The notes beneath the pieces are model-generated. The model was not told the DNA's origin, did no database searches, and saw nothing but the letters and a program-made list of their open reading frames with translations. 64,000 nucleotides of DNA from Bartonella raoultii (GTDB lineage: Bacteria; Pseudomonadota; Alphaproteobacteria; Rhizobiales; Rhizobiaceae), in NCBI RefSeq assembly GCF_019659805.1, contig NZ_JAIFRO010000007.1, positions 26,623-90,622 on the forward strand, read 5' to 3'. Made by a program: the position numbers and the translations under genes. How positions within the stretch are numbered: the first letter of the stretch is position 1; each line of letters begins with the position of its first letter. Below are positions 42,236 through 49,551 of the stretch, piece after piece.

Positions 42236-43057
42236 TCACACCGCCGTTTGTTGTTGCGTTTGTTCATATTCGATATCTTGGATATGAATATATTCTGCCT
42301 CTTGTACAGGCATCTCTATTTGCTCTTTTGTTGGTAAAGAGTGTTGTGCTTCAATCCTTTGCTTTTGTTGTTTCTCTTTCAAAAGGTGCAAAATGGTTTG
42401 CGCTTGTCCATCTGATATATCGGCAAGCGTGTTGGCTTTTGCATAAGTGAGAATTTTGTTTTCTTCTGTTTGCGTGCTGTCCATTAATTGTTTGATTTGC
42501 ATAAGCGTTTCATAAGAGACCATTTTATCTTGTATATTTTGGTTTACTTCATTGATGCGCGCGGCTTCATCTTCTTCATAAATACCTGAAAAACCAAAAG
42601 CATAGCGCGCACATTGTATGGTTGCTTTATGACGCAACATGCGTGCTGGGTATTTTTGCCAAGTATCAGTTTTTTGTTTGCATTCAGCTAAATATTCAGT
42701 AACTTCGATAGGGTCTTTAATATTTTTAAGACGAATAGCGCATTTGATAGCAATGATATTGCCCTCTTTATCAAGTTGATCTTGAAAGGTCATCCCATCA
42801 AATTGAGGATTAGACTTAATAATCTTAATCCATCCGTCGATTGAGACGACAGGAATAATGCCGCCGCCTCTTTTAGGAAGAGCATAGATCTCTTTGGTTA
42901 AAGGGTTAAGACCATAGGTATTGGCTACCGAAATAAAAGCAGCGAATTCTTCATCAGAGAAGTTATAATTGATACATGTTTTAATGATTGTTTTTCGAAA
43001 TTGTTCATGAGAAAACCCATATTTACTTGCCATGGTTGTTAAAGGGGAATTTGTCAT
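42236..43057 (-). CDS. bet: Phage recombination protein Bet (single-strand annealing protein)
   Basis: 273 residues. The Redbeta/Bet signature is clear: FISVANTYGLNPLTKEIYAL, PKRGGGIIPVVSIDGWIKII, then YPARMLRHKATIQCARYAFG and FSGIYEEDEA. The C-terminal 80 residues are polar and Gln-rich. It anneals complementary strands and pairs with the YqaJ exonuclease encoded immediately downstream, making a lambda-Red-like module. Ribosome site AAAAGGAAAT. Confidence 0.92.
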   Translation of the reverse strand: MTNSPLTTMASKYGFSHEQFRKTIIKTCINYNFSDEEFAAFISVANTYGLNPLTKEIYALPKRGGGIIPVVSIDGWIKIIKSNPQFDGMTFQDQLDKEGNIIAIKCAIRLKNIKDPIEVTEYLAECKQKTDTWQKYPARMLRHKATIQCARYAFGFSGIYEEDEAARINEVNQNIQDKMVSYETLMQIKQLMDSTQTEENKILTYAKANTLADISDGQAQTILHLLKEKQQKQRIEAQHSLPTKEQIEMPVQEAEYIHIQDIEYEQTQQQTAV

Positions 43058-43075
43058 CTGTATTTCCTTTTAATG

Positions 43076-43105
43076 CACGCAACTTTCCCGTTGCGTGAAA
43101 TACGC
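43076..43105 (-). promoter_or_regulatory. 5' leader hairpin of bet
   Basis: CACGCAAC (43076-43083) and GTTGCGTG (43090-43097) form a perfect 8-bp stem with a 6-base loop about 20 bases upstream of the bet start. The adjacent CCCGTTGCGTGAAATACGC resembles the leader before the excisionase-like gene. Confidence 0.5.
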
Positions 43106-43153
43106 CTGTGTTTAAAGAAGCGTTCTGTTATGATTTGAGGAAAAGAGGCGCTT

Positions 43154-43576
43154 TTAAAAACGCCATGTATAGTTTGGGTAGTTTGGAAGAACGTCCCAAA
43201 AGGTTAAACGGTTTTGCTGTTCATAAGTACCGTATCTTTTGTCGTCATATTCTTGCTGTCTGATCTCATCTAAAAAAAAACTGTATGCAGAACTATGTTT
43301 TACAAAGTCATGAGGTATAATGTCGTTAAAACATTGTTCTTCACGTTGTTTAATGTAGAACTCAGCAAGATCTTCAGAGATATCTTCGCATCTGTTATTT
43401 ATTGGTTCGATGCGCATGATTTTGATGGCATTATCGGCTTCGTCAATAAAGTCGATAATGTCTTTTTCTTCGTAGAAAGGTCCTGATTTCACCAGATTTT
43501 GTGCTTCATTTTCGCACATGACTAAAAGAATCTCATCAGAATTTATAAAGATTGGTTTGTCCACAACTGCCTCCAT
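43154..43576 (-). CDS. Hypothetical phage early protein
   Basis: 140 residues from ATG 43576 (ATAGGCTCT upstream); a longer in-frame start at 43591 is less likely. Acidic, rich in Asp/Glu and Ile, with aromatic residues at the C-terminus (RLTFWDVLPNYPNYTWRF). No motif recognised. It is the first gene of the leftward early unit, immediately downstream of two operator-like dyads (43621-43670), so it is probably repressor-controlled. Confidence 0.6.
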   Translation of the reverse strand: MEAVVDKPIFINSDEILLVMCENEAQNLVKSGPFYEEKDIIDFIDEADNAIKIMRIEPINNRCEDISEDLAEFYIKQREEQCFNDIIPHDFVKHSSAYSFFLDEIRQQEYDDKRYGTYEQQNRLTFWDVLPNYPNYTWRF

Positions 43577-43620
43577 AGAGCCTATTGGCAATGGTTAATT
43601 TATAGGATATGAGGCAATTT

Positions 43621-43670
43621 ATATGCGCATGTTGCACATATGTCAATAAATAAATGTGCAAGATGAACAT
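43621..43670. promoter_or_regulatory. Leftward phage operator pair
   Basis: Two dyads with the same layout. Site 1 at 43624-43638 is TGCGCA-TGT-TGCACA (arms extend to 43621-43641 with one mismatch). Site 2 at 43655-43669 is TGTGCA-AGA-TGAACA. They match the consensus TGTGCA-N3-TGCACA also found at 44197-44211 beside the Cro-like gene. Likely binding sites for the repressor encoded at 43780-44133. Confidence 0.6.
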
Positions 43671-43779
43671 AATTATAGTAAGTATTATACTATTTAGGAT
43701 ATTAAAATGGATGATATAAATTATCTTGTAATGGAGGCAGTGAATAAGCTTAATATAGATAAAAAAAGAAGATTAATTA

Positions 43780-44133
43780 TTATTCTTCGTCTTTTAAGGT
43801 ATCTAGAATGCGAAGAAGCCACTGCTTTTTTTCAGGAGATATATCTTTTAAAGCATTAAAGACTTCTTCTTGAAGTTCGCGGTCCGATAGAGCAGTTGTA
43901 GATTTTGTTTTTATTCCCTGTCCTTCACCAGTCAATAACCAACCTATGCTTACGTTAAACGCTTTTGCGTATCGACTTGCCGCTTTATTGATGCCGCGAA
44001 CTCCTTGTTCATGTTGTATATAAGTGTAATATGGCCAGCCATAATATTGAGCAGCTGCTCGGGCAGATTTAAATCCTTTAGCAATTCTTGCTTCTGTTAA
44101 GCGTATAGCTTGATCGGGTTTTTTTTCTTGCAT
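43780..44133 (-). CDS. Phage repressor, XRE/HTH family
   Basis: 117 residues from ATG 44133, with AAGGAG 10-15 bases upstream; a longer frame to 44163 is discarded. The helix-turn-helix lies at about residues 15-55 (TEARIAKGFKSARAAAQYYG, YTYIQHEQGVRG), followed by the usual FNVSIGWLLTGEGQGI linker and a helical C-terminus for dimerisation. No LexA-like peptidase domain is present, so induction would not be by RecA-driven self-cleavage. Divergent from the Cro-like gene across a dyad-rich 87-base gap. Confidence 0.82.
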   Translation of the reverse strand: MQEKKPDQAIRLTEARIAKGFKSARAAAQYYGWPYYTYIQHEQGVRGINKAASRYAKAFNVSIGWLLTGEGQGIKTKSTTALSDRELQEEVFNALKDISPEKKQWLLRILDTLKDEE

Positions 44134-44159
44134 TCTGTCAACTCCTTTCCATTCATAAT

Positions 44160-44211
44160 GCACATATTATATGTGCTTTTCGACTTGACTTTTTTCTGTG
44201 CACATTGCACA
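44160..44211. promoter_or_regulatory. Operators in the repressor/Cro intergenic switch
   Basis: A perfect 17-base dyad GCACATAT-T-ATATGTGC (44160-44176) and a perfect TGTGCA-CAT-TGCACA (44197-44211) lie between the divergent repressor and Cro-like genes. A TTGACT sequence (44185-44190) between them could be a -35 box for the rightward promoter, though I cannot place a good -10. Confidence 0.65.
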
Positions 44212-44220
44212 CTAGATTTT

Positions 44221-44457
44221 ATGAATAAGTTAGAAGCAAAAAAACTAAGAAAACACCTTAATCTTACGTTGGACGAAATGGCAGCGTTATTAGGTGTGAA
44301 CAGATCAACAGTATGGCGCTGGGAAAAGTATGGCATTCCTTCAAGAGGAGCAGTTGCTTATCTTTTAAAATCTTTATGTGAGCAAGAAAGCTCTTCGATA
44401 TCACGATTTGTGAAGAACTCACACGTTCATAGCGCGTGTGACAGTTTACAGCCTTGA
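44221..44457 (+). CDS. Cro-like helix-turn-helix protein
   Basis: 78 residues from ATG 44221. The helix-turn-helix is LRKHLNLTLDEMAALLGVNR then STVWRWEKYGIPSRGAVAYL (residues 8-47), a common compact form in phage regulators. The start is chosen because the homologous region begins MNKLEAKKLRKHL; upstream in-frame sequence is the operator region. It probably counteracts the divergent repressor. Confidence 0.75.
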   Translation: MNKLEAKKLRKHLNLTLDEMAALLGVNRSTVWRWEKYGIPSRGAVAYLLKSLCEQESSSISRFVKNSHVHSACDSLQP

Positions 44458-44467
44458 GGAGATGATG

Positions 44468-44788
44468 ATGGCTGTAAATGAAGCGCATAAGAATGATGAT
44501 GGGAAGCCTCGTTTAGATCTTATACCGCCTTTAGCCCTTATGGAAATTGGTAGTGTTTTAGAATTTGGGGCCAAAAAATACGGAGCAAATAATTGGCGTA
44601 ATGGTATGGATTGGAGCCGGTTACACGGTGCAGCGTTGCGTCATTTATTAGCATGGTTTGGTGGAGAGAGTAAGGATTCTGAGAGTGGTTTATCACACTT
44701 GGCACATGCGGCTTGTTGCATTCTGTTTTTAATGGAATGTGAGGCAAAAGAGATTGGTTGTGATGACCGTCCTCTCAGAATGAAGTGA
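44468..44788 (+). CDS. Phage dATP/dGTP diphosphohydrolase-like protein (MazG-related)
   Basis: 106 residues from the third of three consecutive ATGs (44462, 44465, 44468), chosen for its distance from GAGGAG (44456-44461). The block KPRLDLIPPLALMEIGSVLE, then FGAKKYGANNWRNGMDWSRL and LRHLLAWFGGESKDSESGLS matches the dATP/dGTP diphosphohydrolase N-terminal domain found alone in many phages. Likely helps shape nucleotide pools during replication. Confidence 0.75.
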   Translation: MAVNEAHKNDDGKPRLDLIPPLALMEIGSVLEFGAKKYGANNWRNGMDWSRLHGAALRHLLAWFGGESKDSESGLSHLAHAACCILFLMECEAKEIGCDDRPLRMK

Positions 44789-44799
44789 AGTAAAGGCTG

Positions 44800-45294
44800 A
44801 TGATTGGGATGCTTCATACAATTCTTTGCTTTGATCTAGGAACGAAGACCGGCTGGGCGATAAGTGGTGCTGATGGGAGTATCCTTAGTGGTAGCATTAA
44901 TTTTAGATCACGCCGATTTGAAGGCGGTGGGATGCGTTATTTACGCTTTAAGAGATGGCTTACAGAAATCAAGCAGACAGCAGGGAGCATTGATGCGGTG
45001 TATTTTGAAGAGGTAAGGCGTCATGTTGGAACTGATGCGGCGCATGTTTATGGTGGTTTATTAGCAACCTTAACGGCATGGTGTGAACATCATCAGATAC
45101 CGTATGAGGGCATTCCAGTTTGTACAATTAAGAAAGCGACGACAGGCAAGGGGAATGCGTCGAAAGAAGAGATGATTAAGGCAATGCGTGTAAAAGGGCA
45201 TGCGCCTTGTGATGATAATGAAGCGGATGCTTTAGCAATTTTACATTTAATTAAAGAGAGGGAGATCTTAGAGCGATGCCCAGTAAAAAAGTAG
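44800..45294 (+). CDS. RuvC-like Holliday junction resolvase of the phage
   Basis: 164 residues from ATG 44800 (ATG 44809 also possible). An RNase-H-fold nuclease: first acidic residue Asp12 in CFDLGTKTGWA, Glu70/71 in YFEEVRRHVG, and the last cluster DDNEADALAILHL (residues 138-150). The central TTGKGNASKEEM matches the RuvC substrate-binding strand. It would resolve or trim recombination intermediates before packaging. It overlaps the next gene by 19 bases. Confidence 0.82.
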   Translation: MIGMLHTILCFDLGTKTGWAISGADGSILSGSINFRSRRFEGGGMRYLRFKRWLTEIKQTAGSIDAVYFEEVRRHVGTDAAHVYGGLLATLTAWCEHHQIPYEGIPVCTIKKATTGKGNASKEEMIKAMRVKGHAPCDDNEADALAILHLIKEREILERCPVKK

Positions 45295-45641
45295 AGTGTG
45301 TAAAGTTTAATTCAGATCAGTTTTTAAAAGAGCTTATGGGTTTAAAAGCAACAGAGAAGGCAGTTTATACAACCGTTGTGTTGCTTATGAATGATAAGAA
45401 AGCGCCTCTTATCAATAATGCGTCTTATTTATCAAGCTGGTGTGGGTGTTCCTTAAGAACGTTTCAAAAGGCCTTAGAGACTTTAATAAGCATTGGTTAC
45501 ATCACGCGTTTAGAGAATGGGAACCTATGGCATAAGTCATTAGCTTTTGATTATAGCCTCAGTAAATTTTCAGAAAGAGCTTCAAAAGCAGCGAATATAA
45601 GATGGAGTAGGAAAAGAGAGGAGGCAATGCATGTCAACTAA
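45276..45641 (+). CDS. Hypothetical phage replication-region protein (DUF1376-like N-terminus)
   Basis: 121 residues. A winged-helix-like region (LKATEKAVYTTVVLLMNDKK, then LSSWCGCSLRTFQKALETLI) followed by a basic tail (SERASKAANIRWSRKREE). The same layout begins the next gene, so the two are paralogues and may be DNA-binding replication initiators or loaders. It overlaps its neighbours by 19 and 11 bases. Confidence 0.65.
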   Translation: MPSKKVECVKFNSDQFLKELMGLKATEKAVYTTVVLLMNDKKAPLINNASYLSSWCGCSLRTFQKALETLISIGYITRLENGNLWHKSLAFDYSLSKFSERASKAANIRWSRKREEAMHVN

Positions 45642-46692
45642 GTTGCCATGGACGAGGCTTTTTTCTTCACAATGGATTGTAGATGTTAGTGGCATGAGCA
45701 TAGTGGAAAAGGGTCTTTATATGACTCTTGTCTTATATATGTATGAAGAGCGCCGTCCTATTATTGAAGATGCTCCCAAATTAGCAAGATGGGCAGGTTG
45801 TTCAGAGAGGATTCTAAAAAAGACATTAGACATTTTATTACGTGATGAGAAGATCATACGTTTAAAAGATGGTCGTTTGTGGAGTTTAAAAGTTGAAGAG
45901 GAACTCAATAATTCGAATGAAAATTTAAATAAGTTTTCAGAAAGAGCACAAAAGGCAGCAAAAGCTAGATGGGATAAAGATAAAAGTGATAATGATGTCA
46001 AAAATGCTAAGGATGCTAGCAACAATGCTAATAGCATTGAACAAGCAATGCTTAATGATGCCATTAACAATAACAATAACATTAACATATATAATAAAAA
46101 AAATAAAACTATCGTTTTATCAAAAAAAGAAATCGATTCTGAAAATTTAGAAACAACCGATTTGGTTGAAGAGCCAATCGAGGGTGATGATGTTCAATCA
46201 GAACAAATCGCAACATCATCAGAAAACCAACCTCCCATTCACGAGCAAGAAAACGTTTTGAAAAAAGCCAAGCGGGTTAAAACCGATAGAGGTTGTCGCT
46301 TGCCTGCTGATTTCGAACCGGATTACGATTTTGCCCTTTCGGAAGGGTTGCCTCCAGAGCGTGTGAAAGTCGAAATTGCAAAATTTCGAGATTACTGGCG
46401 TTCAAAAGCGGGTGCTAATGCAGCCAAAACCGATTGGCAAGCGACATGGCGTAACTGGGTAAGAAATTCAAAAAAATACGAAATCAATCAACAAGGTAAA
46501 AATTATGGAAATTACACTCAAAAGCAAAAAAGCATTGGGGAACGTATCGCAGACAGCCTGCTTGATATCGGAAATCGAGGATACTTTGAAGCACATTCAC
46601 GCGATGATACCACCACAGGAGTTCCCATTGGTTTTGAAGGATGGCAGCCAATTAACAAAACAGCAGGAAGCGATTGCTTTAGAGGCTGCTGA
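45631..46692 (+). CDS. Phage replication protein, DUF1376-like
   Basis: 353 residues. The N-terminal domain (residues 1-120) resembles the preceding gene: KGLYMTLVLYMYEERRPIIE, KLARWAGCSERILKKTLDIL, FSERAQKAAKARWDKDKSDN. A low-complexity Asn-rich and acidic linker follows (ANSIEQAMLNDAINNNNNIN). The C-terminal part has CRLPADFEPDYDFALSEGLP and FRDYWRSKAGANAAKTDWQA, a pattern seen at the C-terminus of phage replication/primosomal proteins. The last 188 bases are read again in another frame by the next gene. Confidence 0.7.
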   Translation: MSTKLPWTRLFSSQWIVDVSGMSIVEKGLYMTLVLYMYEERRPIIEDAPKLARWAGCSERILKKTLDILLRDEKIIRLKDGRLWSLKVEEELNNSNENLNKFSERAQKAAKARWDKDKSDNDVKNAKDASNNANSIEQAMLNDAINNNNNINIYNKKNKTIVLSKKEIDSENLETTDLVEEPIEGDDVQSEQIATSSENQPPIHEQENVLKKAKRVKTDRGCRLPADFEPDYDFALSEGLPPERVKVEIAKFRDYWRSKAGANAAKTDWQATWRNWVRNSKKYEINQQGKNYGNYTQKQKSIGERIADSLLDIGNRGYFEAHSRDDTTTGVPIGFEGWQPINKTAGSDCFRGC

Positions 46693-47128
46693 TCAGTTGC
46701 AGGAGCTATTCGCAGTGAAAGCAAGCAAAGAGGATATAGGCAAAGCTATTCGCATGCTGTCATGTGGTTTAAAAATATCGCAACAATCTGATCATGAGGG
46801 AATGGCATTAACCTATGGAATGGCTTTAGAAAAAGTTTCAGCATGGTCACTAATGACAGCAGTTAAACGGATTTTATGTGATGAGATAGACGGTTTATCG
46901 GATACGTTTTTTCCGAGCACGCGTGAACTTGTGAGGTTATGTCGTGATTTGGAAGATAACCTTTTGAGACAAGCCAATATTGTACGCAAAGCTGTTTTGA
47001 ACAGCCGTGAAAAGGCATTGAAAGCACAAGAAGCAAGCGATGCTTCAAAAGCGCTTAGCATTATTCAAAAGCACAATTTTGAACAGGTTTTAAGTGGGAT
47101 AGGAGGCATAATAAAAACCATTGATTAG
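46505..47128 (+). CDS. Hypothetical phage protein overlapping the replication gene
   Basis: 207 residues, helical throughout, with QQEAIALEAADQLQELFAVK and VSAWSLMTAVKRILCDEIDG then FFPSTRELVRLCRDLEDNLL. It starts 188 bases inside the preceding gene in a different frame. The start at 46505 has AAGG 7-8 bases upstream and no other start fits better, although ATG 46604 is possible. The helical pattern recalls phage P-like or replisome-organiser proteins, but I cannot assign a family. Confidence 0.6.
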   Translation: MEITLKSKKALGNVSQTACLISEIEDTLKHIHAMIPPQEFPLVLKDGSQLTKQQEAIALEAADQLQELFAVKASKEDIGKAIRMLSCGLKISQQSDHEGMALTYGMALEKVSAWSLMTAVKRILCDEIDGLSDTFFPSTRELVRLCRDLEDNLLRQANIVRKAVLNSREKALKAQEASDASKALSIIQKHNFEQVLSGIGGIIKTID

Positions 47129-47196
47129 CTAGCAAAATGTTGAAAAGTAGAGAGGCTATTTGTATGGATATACGTTTAAATCGATAAAAAGGCACC

Positions 47197-47257
47197 GTAC
47201 AAAGCGATTATTTAATTTTTTGATAATGATACGTAAAAACTACAAAACGCTTTGTAC
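47197..47257. repeat. Inverted repeat upstream of a hypothetical gene
   Basis: Perfect 10-base arms GTACAAAGCG (47197-47206) and CGCTTTGTAC (47248-47257), 41 bases apart, within a 186-base gap. It could be a long-loop RNA structure or paired protein-binding sites. Confidence 0.55.
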
Positions 47258-47314
47258 AGTTAAATTTAAGGTAAATAGACTATAGCGACAAAATACAAAC
47301 TGGAATTAAAAGAT

Positions 47315-47776
47315 ATGGGTTTTTTTAAACATTTATTCTTAACAAATCATAAACCGCCCATGCAAAAAAAGTTTGTTGCAACGATAAGAGGGCATGCCCC
47401 GTGGGGGTTAGGAGTAGCAGAATATTTTTACAATCTTTACGAATATGATGATGGAATGAGAGAATACGAAGAATTTGAAGGTGGCCAATATCATGAGATG
47501 CCTGAAACTGTAGATTACAGTAGCAAGGCGCAAGTGAAAGCGTGGATATACGGTGGTGATTTGCCAAGAAGCGTATTGAGTTGTGAAGCGCTGATTAATG
47601 AGGTTAATAAGAAAATCAAAAAACGCACAATGAAAGACCGTTTGATTTGTGAGATTAGCAATGAAGGGGAGAAGAGTTATTCACAAGCTTATGATGATGA
47701 TATAGATCGCGAGTTAGAAAAAGCACTTGATATTCAACTGGGTAAATATCAAAACAGGAAAAAATGCAAAAAATAA
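47315..47776 (+). CDS. Hypothetical phage protein
   Basis: 153 residues from ATG 47315 (weak AAAAGA upstream; ATG 47360 is an alternative). Acidic and aromatic in the middle (YNLYEYDDGMREYEEFEGGQ), then a basic helical part (NEVNKKIKKRTMKD) and a C-terminal charged tail. No recognised motif. It ends the rightward early block; the structured leader of the first beta-helix gene follows. Confidence 0.55.
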   Translation: MGFFKHLFLTNHKPPMQKKFVATIRGHAPWGLGVAEYFYNLYEYDDGMREYEEFEGGQYHEMPETVDYSSKAQVKAWIYGGDLPRSVLSCEALINEVNKKIKKRTMKDRLICEISNEGEKSYSQAYDDDIDRELEKALDIQLGKYQNRKKCKK

Positions 47777-47917
47777 AAAATACGTATTGACATTAAAGGC
47801 AGGTTCGTTTAGAAAGGCGTCAAGTGTTTAAAAACCACGAGATAACTAGCGGATAAACCACGATAAGGTTTCTCCCATTTCTTAAAATACTGGCTGTCTT
47901 TTGTGCTTGTTAAGGCG

Positions 47918-48063
47918 TATAATGATTTATGTCGGGTGTGTTTATACTATACAAGACCCTTCGCGAGGGAAAAGTATAAGCAACGGACTAGTTACCGTGT
48001 TTTTAGCACCCGGCGCCCTTGTGGGCTGTCAATTAAAAACTCTAAATAACTAGGATAAATATC
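47918..48063 (+). promoter_or_regulatory. Structured 5' leader of beta-helix gene A (copy shared with gene E)
   Basis: A TATAAT box at 47918-47923 is followed by GTCGGGTGTG and four helices: TTATAC/GTATAA (47942-47947 with 47974-47979) enclosing CCCT/AGGG, then ACGG/CCGT (47983-47986 with 47995-47998), then GCCC-TTGT-GGGC (48015-48026). The reverse complement of 57255-57385 has the same order of elements, with TTACGC/GCGTAA and CCT/AGG in place of two of these helices. The start codon of gene A follows 37 bases after the last helix. Confidence 0.65.
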
Positions 48064-48774
48064 ATGACATATATGAATGGTTTTCGTCACGCTCTTATTA
48101 AAGCTATTGCAGATAACATGGGAGCAACTGATACTGGCCCCGTTCCTCCTAAAAAGCAAGGCGTTCCAAAAAAATATGAATTTACGGGCGAGACGATTGT
48201 TGCAGGTATTCACACATTAAGACGCATTAGAGCTATTAGAGACTTTGCAGATGTTAAAGCAGGCGACTTAGGTGGTTTTATAGAAAGCAGCGAACATCTT
48301 TCACATGATGGTGACTGCTGGGTTAGAGATAATGCTCGTGTCTGTCAGCGGGCTCGTGTTTATGGGAATGCGCAAATCGCTGGTGATGCGTGGATTTATG
48401 GTGACGCTCGTGTTTACGATAATGCAAAAATACATGACAAGGCTTGGATAGACGGTTGTGTTTATGGGAATGCCGAGGTTTTTGGTGATGTACAAACGAA
48501 TTACACCACTCGTATTTTTGATAATGCTAAAGTTTATGGTAAAGCAGAGGTAAATGGCAAGGTTTATGGGAATGCGCATGTTTTTGGCAATGCGAGTATT
48601 GAAAGCAGTGCAGAGGTTTTTGGAAATGCAAAGGTATTTGATAATGCTTCTGTCTATAGCGTTGCAAAGATACATGGGAATGCAAAAATTTGTGGAAATG
48701 CTAGCGTTTGTGACAATGTTAGTGACAATGTTGTGATTACTGATCGTAAAAAACTTTCAGAGCAAGCCGCGTAA
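48064..48774 (+). CDS. Beta-helix repeat protein A (hexapeptide-type repeats)
   Basis: 236 residues. After an N-terminal extension (residues 1-35) comes the family head module: RRIRAIRDFADVKAGDLGGF then IESSEHLSHDGDCWVRDNAR. Repeats of the type V-Y-G-N-A-x follow from about residue 95 to the end (RVYGNAQIAGDAWIYGDARV, NAKVFDNASV), with an alanine or small residue every six positions, as in left-handed parallel beta-helices. No catalytic domain is visible. Such proteins are common in prophages but their role is unknown to me. First gene of the left cluster; AGGA upstream of the ATG. Confidence 0.75.
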   Translation: MTYMNGFRHALIKAIADNMGATDTGPVPPKKQGVPKKYEFTGETIVAGIHTLRRIRAIRDFADVKAGDLGGFIESSEHLSHDGDCWVRDNARVCQRARVYGNAQIAGDAWIYGDARVYDNAKIHDKAWIDGCVYGNAEVFGDVQTNYTTRIFDNAKVYGKAEVNGKVYGNAHVFGNASIESSAEVFGNAKVFDNASVYSVAKIHGNAKICGNASVCDNVSDNVVITDRKKLSEQAA

Positions 48775-48777
48775 AAA

Positions 48778-48811
48778 AAGCAACGGCGCGGCGGGGGCGC
48801 CTCTTTTTAAA
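48778..48811 (+). promoter_or_regulatory. GC-rich hairpin between beta-helix genes A and B (copy 1)
   Basis: Just after the gene A stop: AAGC, then GGCGC-GGCGGGG-GCGCC, then CTTTTT. Stem of 5 bp with a G-rich loop. Equivalent elements follow genes D and E (on the minus strand). It could act as a partial terminator or as a translation or RNA-stability signal. Confidence 0.6.
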
Positions 48812-48857
48812 AGATTTCCATTCACAATTTAACGAATACTAGATTAGGGAGCAACCT

Positions 48858-49523
48858 ATGACCACTACAAATGTATCTAAAAAATATGAACTTACTAATG
48901 AAACTTACGATATTGAAGGGATTACTTTATACCGAATTAGAGCATTAAGAGATTTTGATGGTGTAAAGGCTGGTGATTTAGGTGGTTTTATTGAAAATGA
49001 AAGCAATCTCTCTCATGATGGCAATTGTTGGATATACGATAATGCCGCCGTTTCACATGGTGCTATTGTTAGTGAAAATGCAAAAATACGTAATAACGCT
49101 TGTGTTTTTATGGAAGCAAGGGTAGCAGGAAATGCAGTAGTTAGTGATAAGGCGCGGGTTCTTGAAAAGACTGCTTATATTCACGGTAATGCAAAAATAT
49201 GTGATAATGCAGCAATTTGTGGTGAAATTTATGGGAATGCCATTGTTTGTAATAAAGCCATGGTATCTCCAGAAGCAAAGGTTTATGACAATGCAAAAAT
49301 TTTGAATAGCGCTTGTGTTGGTGGCTTTATTTATGGGAATGCAAAAATATCGGGGTCGGCTTGTATTTATCCCGAGGCGGAGATTTATGATAATGCGTGC
49401 ATTCAAGGAAAAGTGAAGGTTTATTTCTCTGTAAAAGTTTTTGGGAATGCCGTTATTAAAGGCAATAAAAGAGTTTATAAAGATACTGATGTTAGTGAAG
49501 AAACTTTAGAAAAAACAGCATAA
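48858..49523 (+). CDS. Beta-helix repeat protein B
   Basis: 221 residues from ATG 48858 with AGGGAG 7-12 bases upstream. The head module is LYRIRALRDFDGVKAGDLGG then FIENESNLSHDGNCWIYDNA (residues 22-61). Hexapeptide-type repeats run to the C-terminus (KIRNNACVFMEARVAGNAVV, KVFGNAVIKG). Second gene of the left cluster, 83 bases after gene A with a GC-rich hairpin between. It is closest in plan to protein D of the mirror cluster. Function unknown. Confidence 0.75.
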   Translation: MTTTNVSKKYELTNETYDIEGITLYRIRALRDFDGVKAGDLGGFIENESNLSHDGNCWIYDNAAVSHGAIVSENAKIRNNACVFMEARVAGNAVVSDKARVLEKTAYIHGNAKICDNAAICGEIYGNAIVCNKAMVSPEAKVYDNAKILNSACVGGFIYGNAKISGSACIYPEAEIYDNACIQGKVKVYFSVKVFGNAVIKGNKRVYKDTDVSEETLEKTA

Positions 49524-49551
49524 ATAAGGGGTTTGGGGTCTGGTCTTAAAC

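Noticed and set aside
43707..43859. 50-codon frame on the plus strand starting MDDINYLVMEAVNKLNIDKK
   Set aside because: It has an AGGA upstream, but two thirds of it overlap the 3' end of the repressor gene antisense and nothing else supports it. It could be real but is below my threshold.
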